The notes under the pieces were generated by a model. That model was not told the DNA's origin, ran no database searches, and worked only from the letters and a program-made list of their open reading frames with translations. From Neckera pumila (Eukaryota > Streptophyta > Bryopsida > Hypnales > Neckeraceae): 64,000 bases of DNA. This document shows positions 37,844 to 48,664 of this stretch, piece by piece. Made by a program: the position numbers and the translations under genes. Location: the NCBI GenBank assembly GCA_963969595.1, contig OZ018415.1, forward strand, positions 2,480,001 through 2,544,000, given 5' to 3'. The stretch's first letter is position 1. Each line of letters starts with the position of its first letter.

Positions 37844-38783
37844 CTCCCTCCGTCCCAAAATGATCTTCCAGTTGGCCTTAGTTTCTTGTCCCAAAATGAT
37901 TTTCCTACTGTGACTAGGACAAATAACCCGCAAAATGAAGTCCCCGTCATGGACAATTTGGGTGGATACTGTTGGTGATTATGGCCATCATGACAACAAG
38001 GCTTCACTAGACTCAAAAAATAACTTAATATGGAATATTTTGTTGAGAGGAAGCTCCACGGCACCTTCAACAAGGAGGTATTAGGGGTGGCGGTTGCACT
38101 TACTTGGAAATACCTTTGCGGTTCCTTTGCAATGAAATTCTGTGTCATAATTGGACGCTTTCAACTTACTCCTGAGTAAAAAAAGAAGTCTCTGAGGAAC
38201 TGGTTTACAACATTGCTAGCTTGTGATCACTGTTTAGGCTTGGTTGCTTGAGACTCTTGACCGCCTTTGAGTGATTAGTTATTAGTGTACACTTAGTAAT
38301 TTTATTAAGATTTGAAAAACTTCACTGCCGGTAAGAGCTACGGATAGCAACAGTAATAGAGCTGGATCGCTACAGGCAAGACCTGTGAGGTTCCTACTTT
38401 CAGGGATGAATCTTGGAAAAGAGGACTGCAAAATTCTAAAAGTGCTACGTATGTGGGATTAGAGTAATGATGTGGGACATACTGTGGGACTCCAACATGA
38501 ATAGTTTCAACGCGGGAATCTTAAGAATGCTACAGCGGGAAGACACTCACAGAACGCGGGAATGACAAAACCATTGGCTAGTGGTGCTCAAGAAAAAAGC
38601 CCCAAAAATCCAATTTTGAAGTGCTTCCAAATCATACTTCTAAATTTTTTTTGAAACTCAAATTTTCAAAACAATAGGAGTACATTGACTTCTACATAAA
38701 ACTCCAATTTTGGAAAAAAGTTATTTTTCTCCTTAATCTGGAACATTTTGTCTAACAGGAAGATCATTTTGGGACGGAGGGAG
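37844..38783. mobile_element. Stowaway-like non-autonomous mariner element, 940 bp, TA target site
   Basis: The left end is CTCCCTCCGTCCCAAAATGA and the right end its reverse complement TCATTTTGGGACGGAGGGAG. TA flanks both ends (37842-37843 and 38784-38785). CTCCCTCCGT-type ends with TA duplication are the established signature of plant Stowaway MITEs and their mariner-like relatives. A subterminal repeat (CCCAAAATGATTTTCC near 37890) is also present. No transposase could be read inside, although 940 bp is long for a MITE, so it is probably an internally deleted element. Confidence 0.88.
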
Positions 38784-38869
38784 TACTTAATTTATGTCTG
38801 AGTCTGACCTTCACTAAATTCATTATTATTGCAGTTCTTTTATAGCAACTGAGAAGTATGGGATCACCT

Positions 38870-41059
38870 CATGTCAAAATTAGTCTCTCCCAAGCCATTG
38901 GGTGACACGAAACGTGCACTGGTGACTCGACAAATGGATTCCAGCAGCACCAGCCATCCCAGCGCCGTCGACTCGACCTCCCATCACAGTCGAAATCGAC
39001 AAGTAACATCCCTTCAGCGTGTGCCGCGTGGCCTGACAACGCCGTCTTTCGCATTCGCTGCGACTCGTCAGCAGGGAGCCCTCGACGGCGATTAACGGCG
39101 AACCAACAATTTCAAATTCTTCGTCTGCATTTCGTGCCCAAAGTCGACGAGGAATGGCGGACAACAGCAGACGTCGTCAGTTACAGTGCACTCGAGTGAA
39201 ACTGCGCCGTCGAAGTGGCTCCTCCGTTTCTTCGTCTCTTAAACTTAGTACTGTAGTGCGGGGCAAGCTATGGCGTCCGTCTCTCCACACTTGAACACCG
39301 GTTCCTTGTTCTTCCAGTTTGATTCGTGCCGTCGTCGTTGAGGTGCGAAGTCACTTGCTACATTGTGCGCCTGTGTTGTTTCTGTGTACAATTCGTTAGG
39401 GTTTGAGCTTTTTAGAGGACTCTGTTGTAGAGTATGATCTGAGCTTGATGGAAGTGTGTTTTGTGACGAATTTGGAGGTTTACTGAGTGGAATTTTTTTT
39501 ATTTTCCTGCTATGCTGCGTGTGTGTTTTACTTTTACGGTGGTGCATGCACTTGCGTTTGAGTATCTACTGTTTAGTAGCGGAACGCGTGTGGCAGGGGG
39601 GAGTAGATGATAGTGTCAATTGGTTGTGGTAGGTTCTGTAGGGAACTAACGAATTTCTCGGTCAAAGAGAGCTCTGTTAGGTGGAGCTCGTTTTGGAAGT
39701 AGGAATAAAGCTATTTCATGTCATTAACCGACCTTCCTTGCAATGTAGGGTTTCCAGTGCTGCTGATTTAACCCTTCCCATTTTCCATGGTGCTTGCATT
39801 GCACGATATTATGAACTTCGTGAATTTTAGTCTTGCATGTAGAACTGATCAAAACAACGCAAGGAAGGAAAGCGGCTTCGTGCTATAACGGACCTCCCTT
39901 GCAATGTAGGGTTTCCAACGTTTGCTGTTTTCACTCATTATTCTCCTCGATGCTTCTTTTTTTAGATTTAGATTTAGATTACGTACGCTCTCAATTGTAT
40001 TAATCGTTCCAAATCAAAACAAAAGAATTAATATGGTTGACGAATTTGCGGTCCTGTAGAAGTGGACAATGTTGAGCAGCTTGGAGTTGGACATCAATTC
40101 CGTGGTTGAGATCGGTGAGGATTAGTCTTTCTTTTTTTAAACCGTCGTTGATGAACAGTGTATCAAAATTCGTTGAAAGTTGGGGGTTGCGTAACATTTT
40201 TTGGAACTGTTCAATATAATTAGATTACAGAGCAGGACTTGTGGTTGGTATGGATCTCTTCTTGGAGTTGCCAGTTACCAAGTATATTTTAGTGAACAGA
40301 CGTTGGAGCTATGTTGCAACCCCAGAAGCTGACGGTTGCGTAAGCCTTCCGGCTCCAGGGAGGGACGGATTGAGAGCAATACATGCAGGACGATTATCCA
40401 AACAGGAGTCGTGCCTTTAGGCTTTCGTAGAATGGAGAGCAGAAACTATTCGAAGTGAGTGCTTCGCGAGGATATTGGTGAAGGGACGTCGACTGTTATA
40501 ATTCGCACATAAGTTTTGCTCGTGTTGACGAGGCATATTTGTTGTAAATATTAGAATTATGCTTGTTGCGACTTCCTTATTGTTTGCACTCTCTGCAAGG
40601 AGCTTTTAATTTACAGTGGATGTCTTCTTTGCCTTGCAGAATCAGAGACGAAAAGAAGTACAGTGCAAGCATCACGTAGGAATGATTTTGTTTTGGGAAG
40701 AAGGCTGAGATGGTCATTTTTCGTCATTTTGTGAGATATTGCTCCTACATGCCAGCGCAATGGTAGTTGTAGTGGCGTCTTGCGAATTCTGGTCAGTACC
40801 TGTGAGCTTCGAAAATTGTCACCTCAAATCTTTCGCATAGTAATTGTCGAAGGAGGACCTGCTGTCTCAATTTGGATCAGCATTTAGGATTACTGGTGAT
40901 AGAAATATTTCATTTATGACGTATGGATTAATGCCCATGTGATTGTAGACATTTGGTACGTCTGATCGCACAGAATAGCACGAGCAGGATAGTTTGTAGG
41001 CTTATAGGTTCATGCAAAGTGCGTTGATAGTGTAGAACTGTCGTCTGACTAACGAAGCT
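38870..41059 (+). promoter_or_regulatory. Promoter and leader region of the F-box/kelch gene
   Basis: A GC-richer block at about 38920-39320 precedes the F-box frame by 1.7-2.1 kb, and no other gene was recognised between. A long 5' leader, probably with introns, is the likely explanation (inference). A 31-bp direct repeat occurs at 39727-39757 and 39887-39918, with core TTGCAATGTAGGGTTTCCA. Confidence 0.4.
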
Positions 41060-42286
41060 ATGGGGATGAGAAAGTTATCGAAGAACACGAGAAAGAAGGC
41101 AAGAACAGTGGAATCCAAGGGCAAAGATGAATCCCACTGTGCCGAAGCTTCCACCAGCATTGACTCGTGCAAATTTGCTAGCATGAATCCTGAGGTGTGG
41201 GGTACGTTGCCTGAAGATCTTACGAATAGGGTTTTAGCGTGGCTGCCTATTCCGTTGCTCTTTCAAGCGCGTTCAGTCTGCAAGCGGTGGAGCTCCACCA
41301 TCGTTTCTTCAGCTTTCTTGAATATGCATGCTGAGATTCTCGGCATGCACTCTCCTTTCCTACTGTTTCCATTCGTTGGGGATTCACTAATGTACGCAGC
41401 GTTCGATCCCTCTGATAAGGAATGGCAACCCATGCCGCCAATGTCCTTCCTTCCTTCGGAGATCAAGTTCGTCGAAGGTGTTGCTGGTGGGCTGGTTTTT
41501 TTCAGCGTTGAAATGCCTTTCCAGCCTGTGAATTTTTATGTCTGCAACCCGCTTACTAGGAACTGGCGACAACTGCCAGAGATGTCCCACAGGCGCACGC
41601 CAATATTCCGACACATGGTGGTGGATGAAGCAGCAAAGACATACAAGATCGTTGTTGCAGGAAATGCTGATGTCTATTCGAACCGGAATGGGTACCATAG
41701 GTACTTGAACACGGAAGTGTATGATTCTGCTACAGGTCGGTGGACGGAGACTAGTAGCATCCCATCCAGGTTTGATCCAGGTTGGAGCTCAGCTGACTGT
41801 AATGGCATTCTGTACTGCATGGTGAACGAGGCTGATGCGGTGAATCACAATTTGGGAGTAATCACCTACAATTTGGAGGATGGCCAGTGGAGCGATCATT
41901 TTCAACAACTGCCAGAAGGTTTTTCACTTGCTCAAGTAGTGGAGTGTGGCGGGCAGGTTCTGATGGTTGCTGAGCGCTACTCCAATGGCAGCGTGAAGAA
42001 TATCCATCTCCTGCGGCTTGAGCTCGACACCAAGGAGTGGACGGAAATAGCAAAGCTACCGAGAAAAATTCTACTGGAATTTAGGAGGCTGTGCGAAGAG
42101 GAGAGCTACAACTGTACTGCCCAGAAGACGAAGATTTACTTGACAAGCTTCAAAAGCATGGACGTATTGGTGTATGACGTGTTGGAGCGGTCATGGGAGT
42201 GGCTGCCGAAGTGTCCCTGTTCCGAGAAAGGTGACATCAGGGCTGTGGGTTTCTCTTACTCCCCTTCTTTGAGTGCAGTAGTATGA
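41060..42286 (+). CDS. F-box/kelch-repeat protein
   Basis: An intronless frame of 408 residues. The N-terminus is basic (KLSKNTRKKARTVESKG). An F-box follows at about 43-88 (LPEDLTNRVLAWLPIPLLFQ, then ARSVCKRWSS). The rest, about 95-400, has kelch/galactose-oxidase-like blades such as FYVCNPLTRNWRQLP, EVYDSATGRWTET and VLVYDVLERSWEWLPKCP. The protein should join SKP1-cullin1 E3 ubiquitin ligases, with the blades binding the target. The C-terminal GFSYSPSLSAVV and overall layout resemble the Arabidopsis At5g15710 group. The first ATG is used; another lies two codons later. It converges on the choline transporter-like gene, with about 930 bp between the stops. Confidence 0.92.
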   Translation: MGMRKLSKNTRKKARTVESKGKDESHCAEASTSIDSCKFASMNPEVWGTLPEDLTNRVLAWLPIPLLFQARSVCKRWSSTIVSSAFLNMHAEILGMHSPFLLFPFVGDSLMYAAFDPSDKEWQPMPPMSFLPSEIKFVEGVAGGLVFFSVEMPFQPVNFYVCNPLTRNWRQLPEMSHRRTPIFRHMVVDEAAKTYKIVVAGNADVYSNRNGYHRYLNTEVYDSATGRWTETSSIPSRFDPGWSSADCNGILYCMVNEADAVNHNLGVITYNLEDGQWSDHFQQLPEGFSLAQVVECGGQVLMVAERYSNGSVKNIHLLRLELDTKEWTEIAKLPRKILLEFRRLCEEESYNCTAQKTKIYLTSFKSMDVLVYDVLERSWEWLPKCPCSEKGDIRAVGFSYSPSLSAVV

Positions 42287-43216
42287 CTTCGCTTCTGTTC
42301 ATTAGTGTACATAATTTGTAATTAGTTGTAGAGCTTTACAACATTGCTAGAAGAATGCAACTGCAGACATCTGCCGCCGCATGTAGTTCTGCGGTCCTTC
42401 ACTTTTTTGTAGCTTCTGCGCTCTCAGCAGTTTTTTTCTGTAGGCAATTTTCTTGTGTCACAGCAGCAATTTTGATGCTGCAAGTCCTTCCAGGGAATTT
42501 TTTATAAAATTCCGCTGGGAAGCCAGAAATGAAGCCACTTCCCACAGGGAACATTTTCTTCCAATTATGAGATCGGTAACAGTATATGTGCAGTGTCGGA
42601 ACTGGAGACTCTTTGGGGGGACATCTGATGTGTTCGTGCACTCAGTTTCTCGAGTTCTTGTACCATCAATCACTACAGGAATGGAATCAGTTAACATTTT
42701 TTCTTTTGGACAAGGCAGATGGAATGAATAAACCATGAGTGCGTAAGAGTAGAGTAACAGCCGGTAAGAGTAGATAGAAAGAATACTTGTTGCTATTGGT
42801 TCAAATTTGTCTTTAATTGGATTTAATAGTTAGCCTCCTTCTCCCCACGAGTTCCAACCTCATTATCTCTTTAGAGACTGAAGCTTCACACGAAATCCTT
42901 TCAAACTCTTGACTCACTCACCAAAGATTTTACAATAGCCTACAAATGAGTCCCATTGAATCCTATACCATTAGTTCCGGCCCAGCCTCTTCTTCCCAGC
43001 CCTTTAATTTCACTGTTGTAACACTAGCAAACCCTAACAGAAATTTTGCTCCCACAACCTTTTTCAATATGCTACACCCGTCATGGCTTTGTTTGCTACC
43101 ATGGCCTTCTCTCTTTCGTTATAGTACAAAACTAGAGGGACTTGTGGGAGGAGTGTTTCCAAATGCAGAGGCCAAGTTCGGAGGTTCTGAAATGGTTGGA
43201 TACACACCTTGGATCC
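42287..43216. other. Convergent intergenic region with 3' ends of two genes
   Basis: Holds the 3' untranslated parts of the F-box (+) and choline transporter-like (-) genes. Short frames here (such as 42946-43374) have no recognisable motifs. No clear polyadenylation signal could be assigned. Confidence 0.4.
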
Positions 43217-44896
43217 CTAGGGTTCAAAGCTCCTCACAGCAAGCATGGTCTCATCCCCAGACGACGCCGGAGGAAGCAACATGTACACATCATGGACCTC
43301 CACCTTGGAAACGACGCCCACGTCTTTGTCCATGCTGTAACAAATATACACCGTGTCGATCACAGCCGCCATGAATTGGTAGAGCTGCCCAAAGCCCAGA
43401 AGCGCCACCAGGAAGCACGCGTTCGCCGTCACCAAGGGCTCGTCTCCTCCCAAATAATGCGTCACTCCGAGCACCACTTCGAAATGCACCATAGCAAAGC
43501 TGAGCGCCATCCCCGTGAGAAGATTCTGAACCAGCACCTCCACAATGAGCGTCGACAGCCAGTTGCGTTGCAAAAGATCCGAGGTCGCCCGCGCCGCGGT
43601 GCAGAACCCGTCTCCCGAAATGGCCGCGAAGTTCGTGGTGAACCGCGTGAAAAATTCGAAGAGCTGGAAGAGCCATCCGAAGCAGGCGCGAAGGAAAACG
43701 GCCACTACCCCAGGCCCGACCTTCACAATAGCACTTCGGTTCATCAACGATTTAAACACCATGGAGATCGACAGCATCAAACTGGAAAGGCAAGCAGTTC
43801 CGAACGAGGGACCAAACGCGTTCCGCAGTGAGCGCTTGGTGGTTCCTTCAGTTGAAGATCCAGACGGCGCAAAGTACCATTGCGAAACCGTGCCGCTCAC
43901 CACGAGGATTTGCAATTGGCCTGCAACTAACACCACCCACAGCATCGCCACGCTCGACAGAACGAGATACGGCGTCACCCAATTCGATCGCTGGAAATCG
44001 CAGCATGGCGCGCCCGTCGCGAGACTACACTCATTCGCCGCATCCCTAATCGCGTCGAAATTCGGTGCCACTCTGCCGTTGAAGACCGCGTACCACATGA
44101 AGACCCCAATCGGGACATTAATCACTACAGTCGCGAATCCCAACACGGGATTCAACAGCAAGAGGGACAAATTTTGCTTTAGCGACTCCAACGAGGTTTT
44201 CAGGATCTGCACAGTAAGCTCCAGACGGCTTCGGTTCTTGCACACCACAAGGAATTGCAGGAACGTCACAACTGCCGCGAAACCAAGAAACGCGGCTGTG
44301 TATTGCGCACTTGCGGACATAGTTGCGCATGTTTGGGAAGTAAGACAGACGCTGGAGGCCACGAGGAAGAACGAGACGGGGATGACGCACATGAGGGCGA
44401 GGATGACGAAGAGAGCTTCCCGAGTGTAGCGATGCAGGAGGTAGAGTAGGCTTAACCCCACGGGGAGGATGAGCGCCGCGGTGATGGCAGCTGGGAAAAG
44501 AATGCTCCCCAAGTCCAAATGGCGCCCGTGGTGGCTTGTTTCGTAGGTTTTGCGTTCGGAGATGAGCGCATAGTGAATCGGGATGGTGCCCACATAAGCA
44601 TGCTGGATGCGCTCGCACTCATTGGACTCCGGATTGTGGCGCAGGAACCGCAGCTTGGATTCTGGGTGGAAATCAGCGTTTCGGATTGCGAAGAAGCCGA
44701 TGGCGTAGCTCGACAACACCGTCGCGACGAAAAGAACGGCAAAGAGCGTGTCCCGCTGGGGCCGCGGGGCGAACGTGAACCTGAACGTCGCAATAGGAAT
44801 GTGCGTCTCGCGTTTTTGTTCTTTCGCGACTATAAAGGGCTCATGATCACGCTCGTCTTCGCCCTCTTGCTCGGGAATTGGATGCTCCGCTCCCAT
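43217..44896 (-). CDS. Choline transporter-like protein (CTL/SLC44 family)
   Basis: An intronless frame of 559 residues beginning MGAEHPIPEQEGEDERDHEP, an acidic cytosolic N-terminus. About ten hydrophobic segments follow, near residues 53-75, 128-155, 163-187, 195-217, 245-272, 310-337, 365-390, 400-425, 450-475 and 490-515. Family landmarks are VVSGTVSQWYFAP in the middle, the small-residue segment AFGPSFGTACLSSLMLS, and FAAISGDGFCTAA before the last helices. SLC44/PNS1 proteins are multi-pass membrane proteins linked to choline or related solute movement; the substrate of plant members is not settled. The length is typical for plant members. The ATG at 44896 is the first in frame. Two long open frames on the opposite strand (43142-43831 and 43545-44429) are GC-driven shadows. 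Confidence 0.9.
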   Translation of the reverse strand: MGAEHPIPEQEGEDERDHEPFIVAKEQKRETHIPIATFRFTFAPRPQRDTLFAVLFVATVLSSYAIGFFAIRNADFHPESKLRFLRHNPESNECERIQHAYVGTIPIHYALISERKTYETSHHGRHLDLGSILFPAAITAALILPVGLSLLYLLHRYTREALFVILALMCVIPVSFFLVASSVCLTSQTCATMSASAQYTAAFLGFAAVVTFLQFLVVCKNRSRLELTVQILKTSLESLKQNLSLLLLNPVLGFATVVINVPIGVFMWYAVFNGRVAPNFDAIRDAANECSLATGAPCCDFQRSNWVTPYLVLSSVAMLWVVLVAGQLQILVVSGTVSQWYFAPSGSSTEGTTKRSLRNAFGPSFGTACLSSLMLSISMVFKSLMNRSAIVKVGPGVVAVFLRACFGWLFQLFEFFTRFTTNFAAISGDGFCTAARATSDLLQRNWLSTLIVEVLVQNLLTGMALSFAMVHFEVVLGVTHYLGGDEPLVTANACFLVALLGFGQLYQFMAAVIDTVYICYSMDKDVGVVSKVEVHDVYMLLPPASSGDETMLAVRSFEP

Positions 44897-46534
44897 TCTC
44901 GCTCCCCTCTTGCTTTCGGAAGGTGTCTGTAGCTGCTCCCCAAACCAAAACCACGCTCAGCATTGCTCCATAGCCAGTCTCCAATTCCAAGCCAAACCAT
45001 AACCCATTTGCGGCAATCTCGTAAGCACAAGCATTCGATTGAATTCCCCGAGAATTCGACAAAAACGCGCGCTAATTCAAGAAAATCCCCCAACCCAACC
45101 CTACCACTACGGACACTGAACGATATCTCCAAACGCCGAATTCCCGAGCGTCAAAAGCACGATCACGAAAGACATTCAACAACCCAAACTCCCATCCAAA
45201 GTCGGTACGTCCTTAATTTCCCAGCTTCCCGGCCCTCACATTACCAAGAATTCTTCAACATACCCAAAAACCTGCTTACAATCCTCATATCAAGACGCAC
45301 ACTCACCATTCCAAAACTTCACAAAACCACGGGAGCATTACCCTCAAAATTGCGTGCAAACTGCTAAAACATGAGCTTCCTACCTGATGTGTCCCGCGTA
45401 CTCACGTCTTCTCCTCTCCGCTGTGGAGAATCCAAAGTTGGGTTGTATACTCGAGGCTTCGGAGATTCCAATTCCAATGCAATGGACGGAGGCTTTTGCT
45501 CCTAATCTGCGCCTGATTAAGGTATCTTTAACAGCTATGAACATTTGAGAAGGCGAATTGGTGGCGGTGGTAATAATGCAGTACAAGCATCGATTGGCGT
45601 GCGTGCGACTGAGTGCACTGATTGAGGTCGGAGTCGTCAGAGAAACGACGAATTGGGGGTTTCTTTTGCGGCCCCACTTGGACGGAGGCTTGCATTGGAT
45701 CGATGATTCTAAGCTTAATCTGGACGGTCTGGAGAGGAGAAAAGCCAGGGCCTTGGGACGCAGGTTTGGCGGTTGACCTTTTTTAGTGCATCTCAGTGGC
45801 TTTGCTTTCTTTTTCCGGTCTCTGTCTTGTCTTTTCATTCCAGGATGTTGAATCTAATAAGGTGTACCCAACAATTACATGATTTTCATTACCGTATTCA
45901 GCAATTGGAATTCAGTTTGGTGGCATCAGAGCGGGCTTCCATGTGGCAAAATCGGTCAAACTTTGCAGAGGAGACTGACGGAATTCTGGAATTATTCTTG
46001 GAATTATATGGGGAAGTAATTTTTGGTTGCTTTTAGTTTGACAACAAGCAAGAGCTTTCTTTGTTTTTACATAGAAGTGAAAGTGTCATGGAACTGGGCA
46101 AAAGAAATTCTCACTTGTAACACGCTAGTTTAGTCACTCAGAGCCAAGGATTCATCATACCTACTAAGTTCTTTAGTAAAAGCGTTGAAAGTAAAATGAA
46201 TTCTAGTCCTTAAGGGATAGTCATGGCTCTTTCATCCCATTCCGTGAAGGTTGAGAAGAGGGACGTGGAGCTTAGCATTTGGTTCAACGCAGCTTGCAAT
46301 GGCTCCTTTGCGTGAAGTTTGAGAAAGGGTCCGCAGGACAAGAACGGACGTGAAGAAGTTTACGTGAAGGTTTTCTAACGCTTGCTTTTAGAATTTTCAC
46401 CCCTTCGCTAGAGAAAGTATGACTACCCCTTTAGTCATGGCCATTCCACTAGGGCAAGGATAGAGCATGAGCTCAAGGCTAGAAGGCAATGCCCTCACAT
46501 GGAAGGACACCCGCAACATTTCATTGTGGATTAC
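44897..46534. other. Upstream region of the choline transporter-like gene
   Basis: The first 1 kb is GC-richer and probably holds its leader and promoter. Frames on both strands (44963-45367 +, 45380-45838 -) lack motifs. From about 46040 the DNA becomes AT-rich with no recognised content before the transposon at 46535. Confidence 0.4.
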
Positions 46535-48400
46535 CCCCTAAAGGAACAAGACCTTTTTTCTGCCCAAAAAACATTAAAAAATGCCATTTCTGTAGCAAAG
46601 AATAAAAAAATTTGAAAATTGTTTTTTTTGCTAATTGAACTTACACCTAACTAGTATGAGAATGTAAGGAAAAAATTTCAGAAATTTTGACCCCACAAAT
46701 TGCAAGATATTTGCTTTTAAAGTGAAAAAACAAGTTTTTCAACACATTGTGAGACTAGATTATTTGACTTTGAACCTTCTTAACTTTAATTTTTTGCACT
46801 ACAGAGTTTTGAGCTGTAAATCTTTGTGGTGGAGAATTGAGTTGAGAGTCTAGGAAAAAAAACTAATAAAAAATTAATTTTTATTCTTTAAAAAATTGTG
46901 AAGTAGAAATAGGTACGACATAGAAGGAAAATTTTAAATTATTAATATTTCTAAGATGGAATTAAAATGCACTAATTCCAATGGTAAGATTGTTCTAGCA
47001 AGAAAACTAAACCATGTAGAACTTTTCTTTTTTTAAATTGTAAAACTTGCATTCAAAAATGAATCCTGCAAGTTATTTTTTCAAGACAATGCTTTAATTG
47101 TCCAAAAAACAAGATTGTACTTAACTTTTTCATAAAAAATCCAAATGTAATTAACCCCTAAAGGACCAACATGCGTTTTTTGGCCGTATAGAAATTTTGG
47201 CAGGTACGTGTGACTAGAGATATCCATATTTGAGGCTGAAATTTTAATAGAAGGTGGGGGCAAGGATTATCTTCATGTGTGCCAAATTTCATGACATTTC
47301 AAAATACAAGTAAAAAGTTGTGACCTAATATGTTACTTTTTTTCATAACTGGGCAGTTTGGGCAGATCAGAAAAAATCATTTTTTCCGGAATTTTTTTTT
47401 AAAATTGGTTCTCTACATTTATATATACTTAAAATGCTTTGAGTCATTTAATTTCAATCAATGAGTCAAAAATTATGAGGGTTTTTGAATTGCAGGCAGT
47501 TATGGATTCTCTACTCTAAAAAACACTTTAAAGTCGTTTATTTAACTCAATTTTCAATATTTTTGGAAAAAAATAAAATCCTAGGATGTAGATTGATTAT
47601 TACAACATTACAACCATTGGGATTGGCATTTTTAAATTCCATGATTAAATTTTTAACAATTTAGTATTTTGAATCATTTTCTACTTCTTTCTACTTACTA
47701 TTTTTTTCCTATATGTTGTACAATTCCAAGTGATGTGAAATTTTCCAAGCATATAGAAAACTTGTTTAGGAAACTGAATTCAAAGAAGCACCACCTTTAT
47801 TGGCATTTTTTCATTGAAAAGTGAGCTTGCAAAGTGCAGCTACCCATTTTTTTGCAGAATTGAAAAAATGGTTTTGAAGACTTTGAATGCTTATATCTTA
47901 TGATCCACACGGTGGAATTTTCTGAAATTTTTACCACATGTTTTCAAAATATCACACTACAGGATCTTGCGGTTATATGTGTCAAAAATTATTTTTTTCC
48001 AAAAATTTGGTAGTTGTATTAGAAATGGCAGTTTTGGAGCGTTTTTGGTGATTACATAGTCATGAAACTTTAGGGGTTAATGAAAATATAATCTATGAGA
48101 AAGTTTATCATAGATTACATTTGTATCTTTTTATGTAGATAAAAATATGATCTATGAAAACAAAAAAATTTATTCAAATTTTTTTATTGCCCCCTCTCCC
48201 ATGTTCTCTCCTGTTTTGAGTTTATTTAGGCAAAACTTTTGTTCTTGCGAACCGATTGACAAATAATTATATTCCCATGAAGCTAATCAATTTTTCTATC
48301 TCCCAAACAAATTTCAATAGAATCAGGACAAAAATTGAGACTATAGGTACCTACCCAAAATCCCATTTGTTCCTCTAAAGGGACAATGGTCCTTTAGTGG
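46535..48400 (-). mobile_element. TTAA-family element interrupted by another family member
   Basis: Left border TTAC (46531-46534, probably mutated TTAA) with end CCCCTAAAGGAACAAG; right border TTAA (48401-48404) with end ACAATGGTCCTTTAGTGG. The interior follows the family in reverse orientation: CCATTTCTGTAGCAAAGAAT left, GCACTAATTCCAATGGTAAG middle, GGTACCTACCCAAAATCCCA right. The element at 47155-48076 lies inside it. Without the insertion it would be about 0.94 kb. Confidence 0.8.
47155..48076 (+). mobile_element. TTAA-family element, 922 bp, nested
   Basis: Full-length reference copy. Left end CCCCTAAAGGACCAACATGC, right end CATAGTCATGAAACTTTAGG followed by GG. TTAA borders lie at 47151-47154 and 48077-48080. 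The head contains GGCAGGTACGTG and the tail contains AGAAATGGCAGTTTTGGAGC. It is AT-rich with no frame beyond 60 residues, so it is non-autonomous. A near-identical copy in sequence and length (921 bp) is at 61090-62010. Confidence 0.88.
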
Positions 48401-48664
48401 TTAAAATGTGATTCAATCCTCCATCTATCTTCTCCTTGCCATTACTTCTTAGTTGAATGAATTTGCTAACATTTTATTCTCTTCTTCATTATAAAACGGC
48501 CTTCCAAGGCCAAATCTTTCACCAACATTTATTTTTTGAAGCAACATTTTGGATAAACATACCTGATTTGAGATGAATAAATGATGTTTTCATCCATATT
48601 CTACATATTACTCCTAAAATCATGAATTCAAGTAGAATGAAGCTTGCAACTTGCATCCCTTAAC

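Noticed and set aside
37750..38148. 132-residue minus-strand frame overlapping the Stowaway-like element
   Set aside because: It crosses the element boundary and shows no transposase motif, so it is chance.
43545..44429. 294-residue open frame on the plus strand, and another at 43142-43831
   Set aside because: They lie exactly antisense to the choline transporter-like gene in GC-rich codons, have no motifs and do not begin or end near gene signals. They are mirror frames.
44963..45838. Open frames on both strands upstream of the transporter gene (134 and 152 residues)
   Set aside because: Basic, low-complexity translations without family resemblance, in a region better explained as leader and promoter.
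47155..47175. CCCTAAA at the ends of the TTAA elements resembles the plant telomere repeat
   Set aside because: Only one copy per end and part of a longer conserved inverted repeat; no telomeric array.
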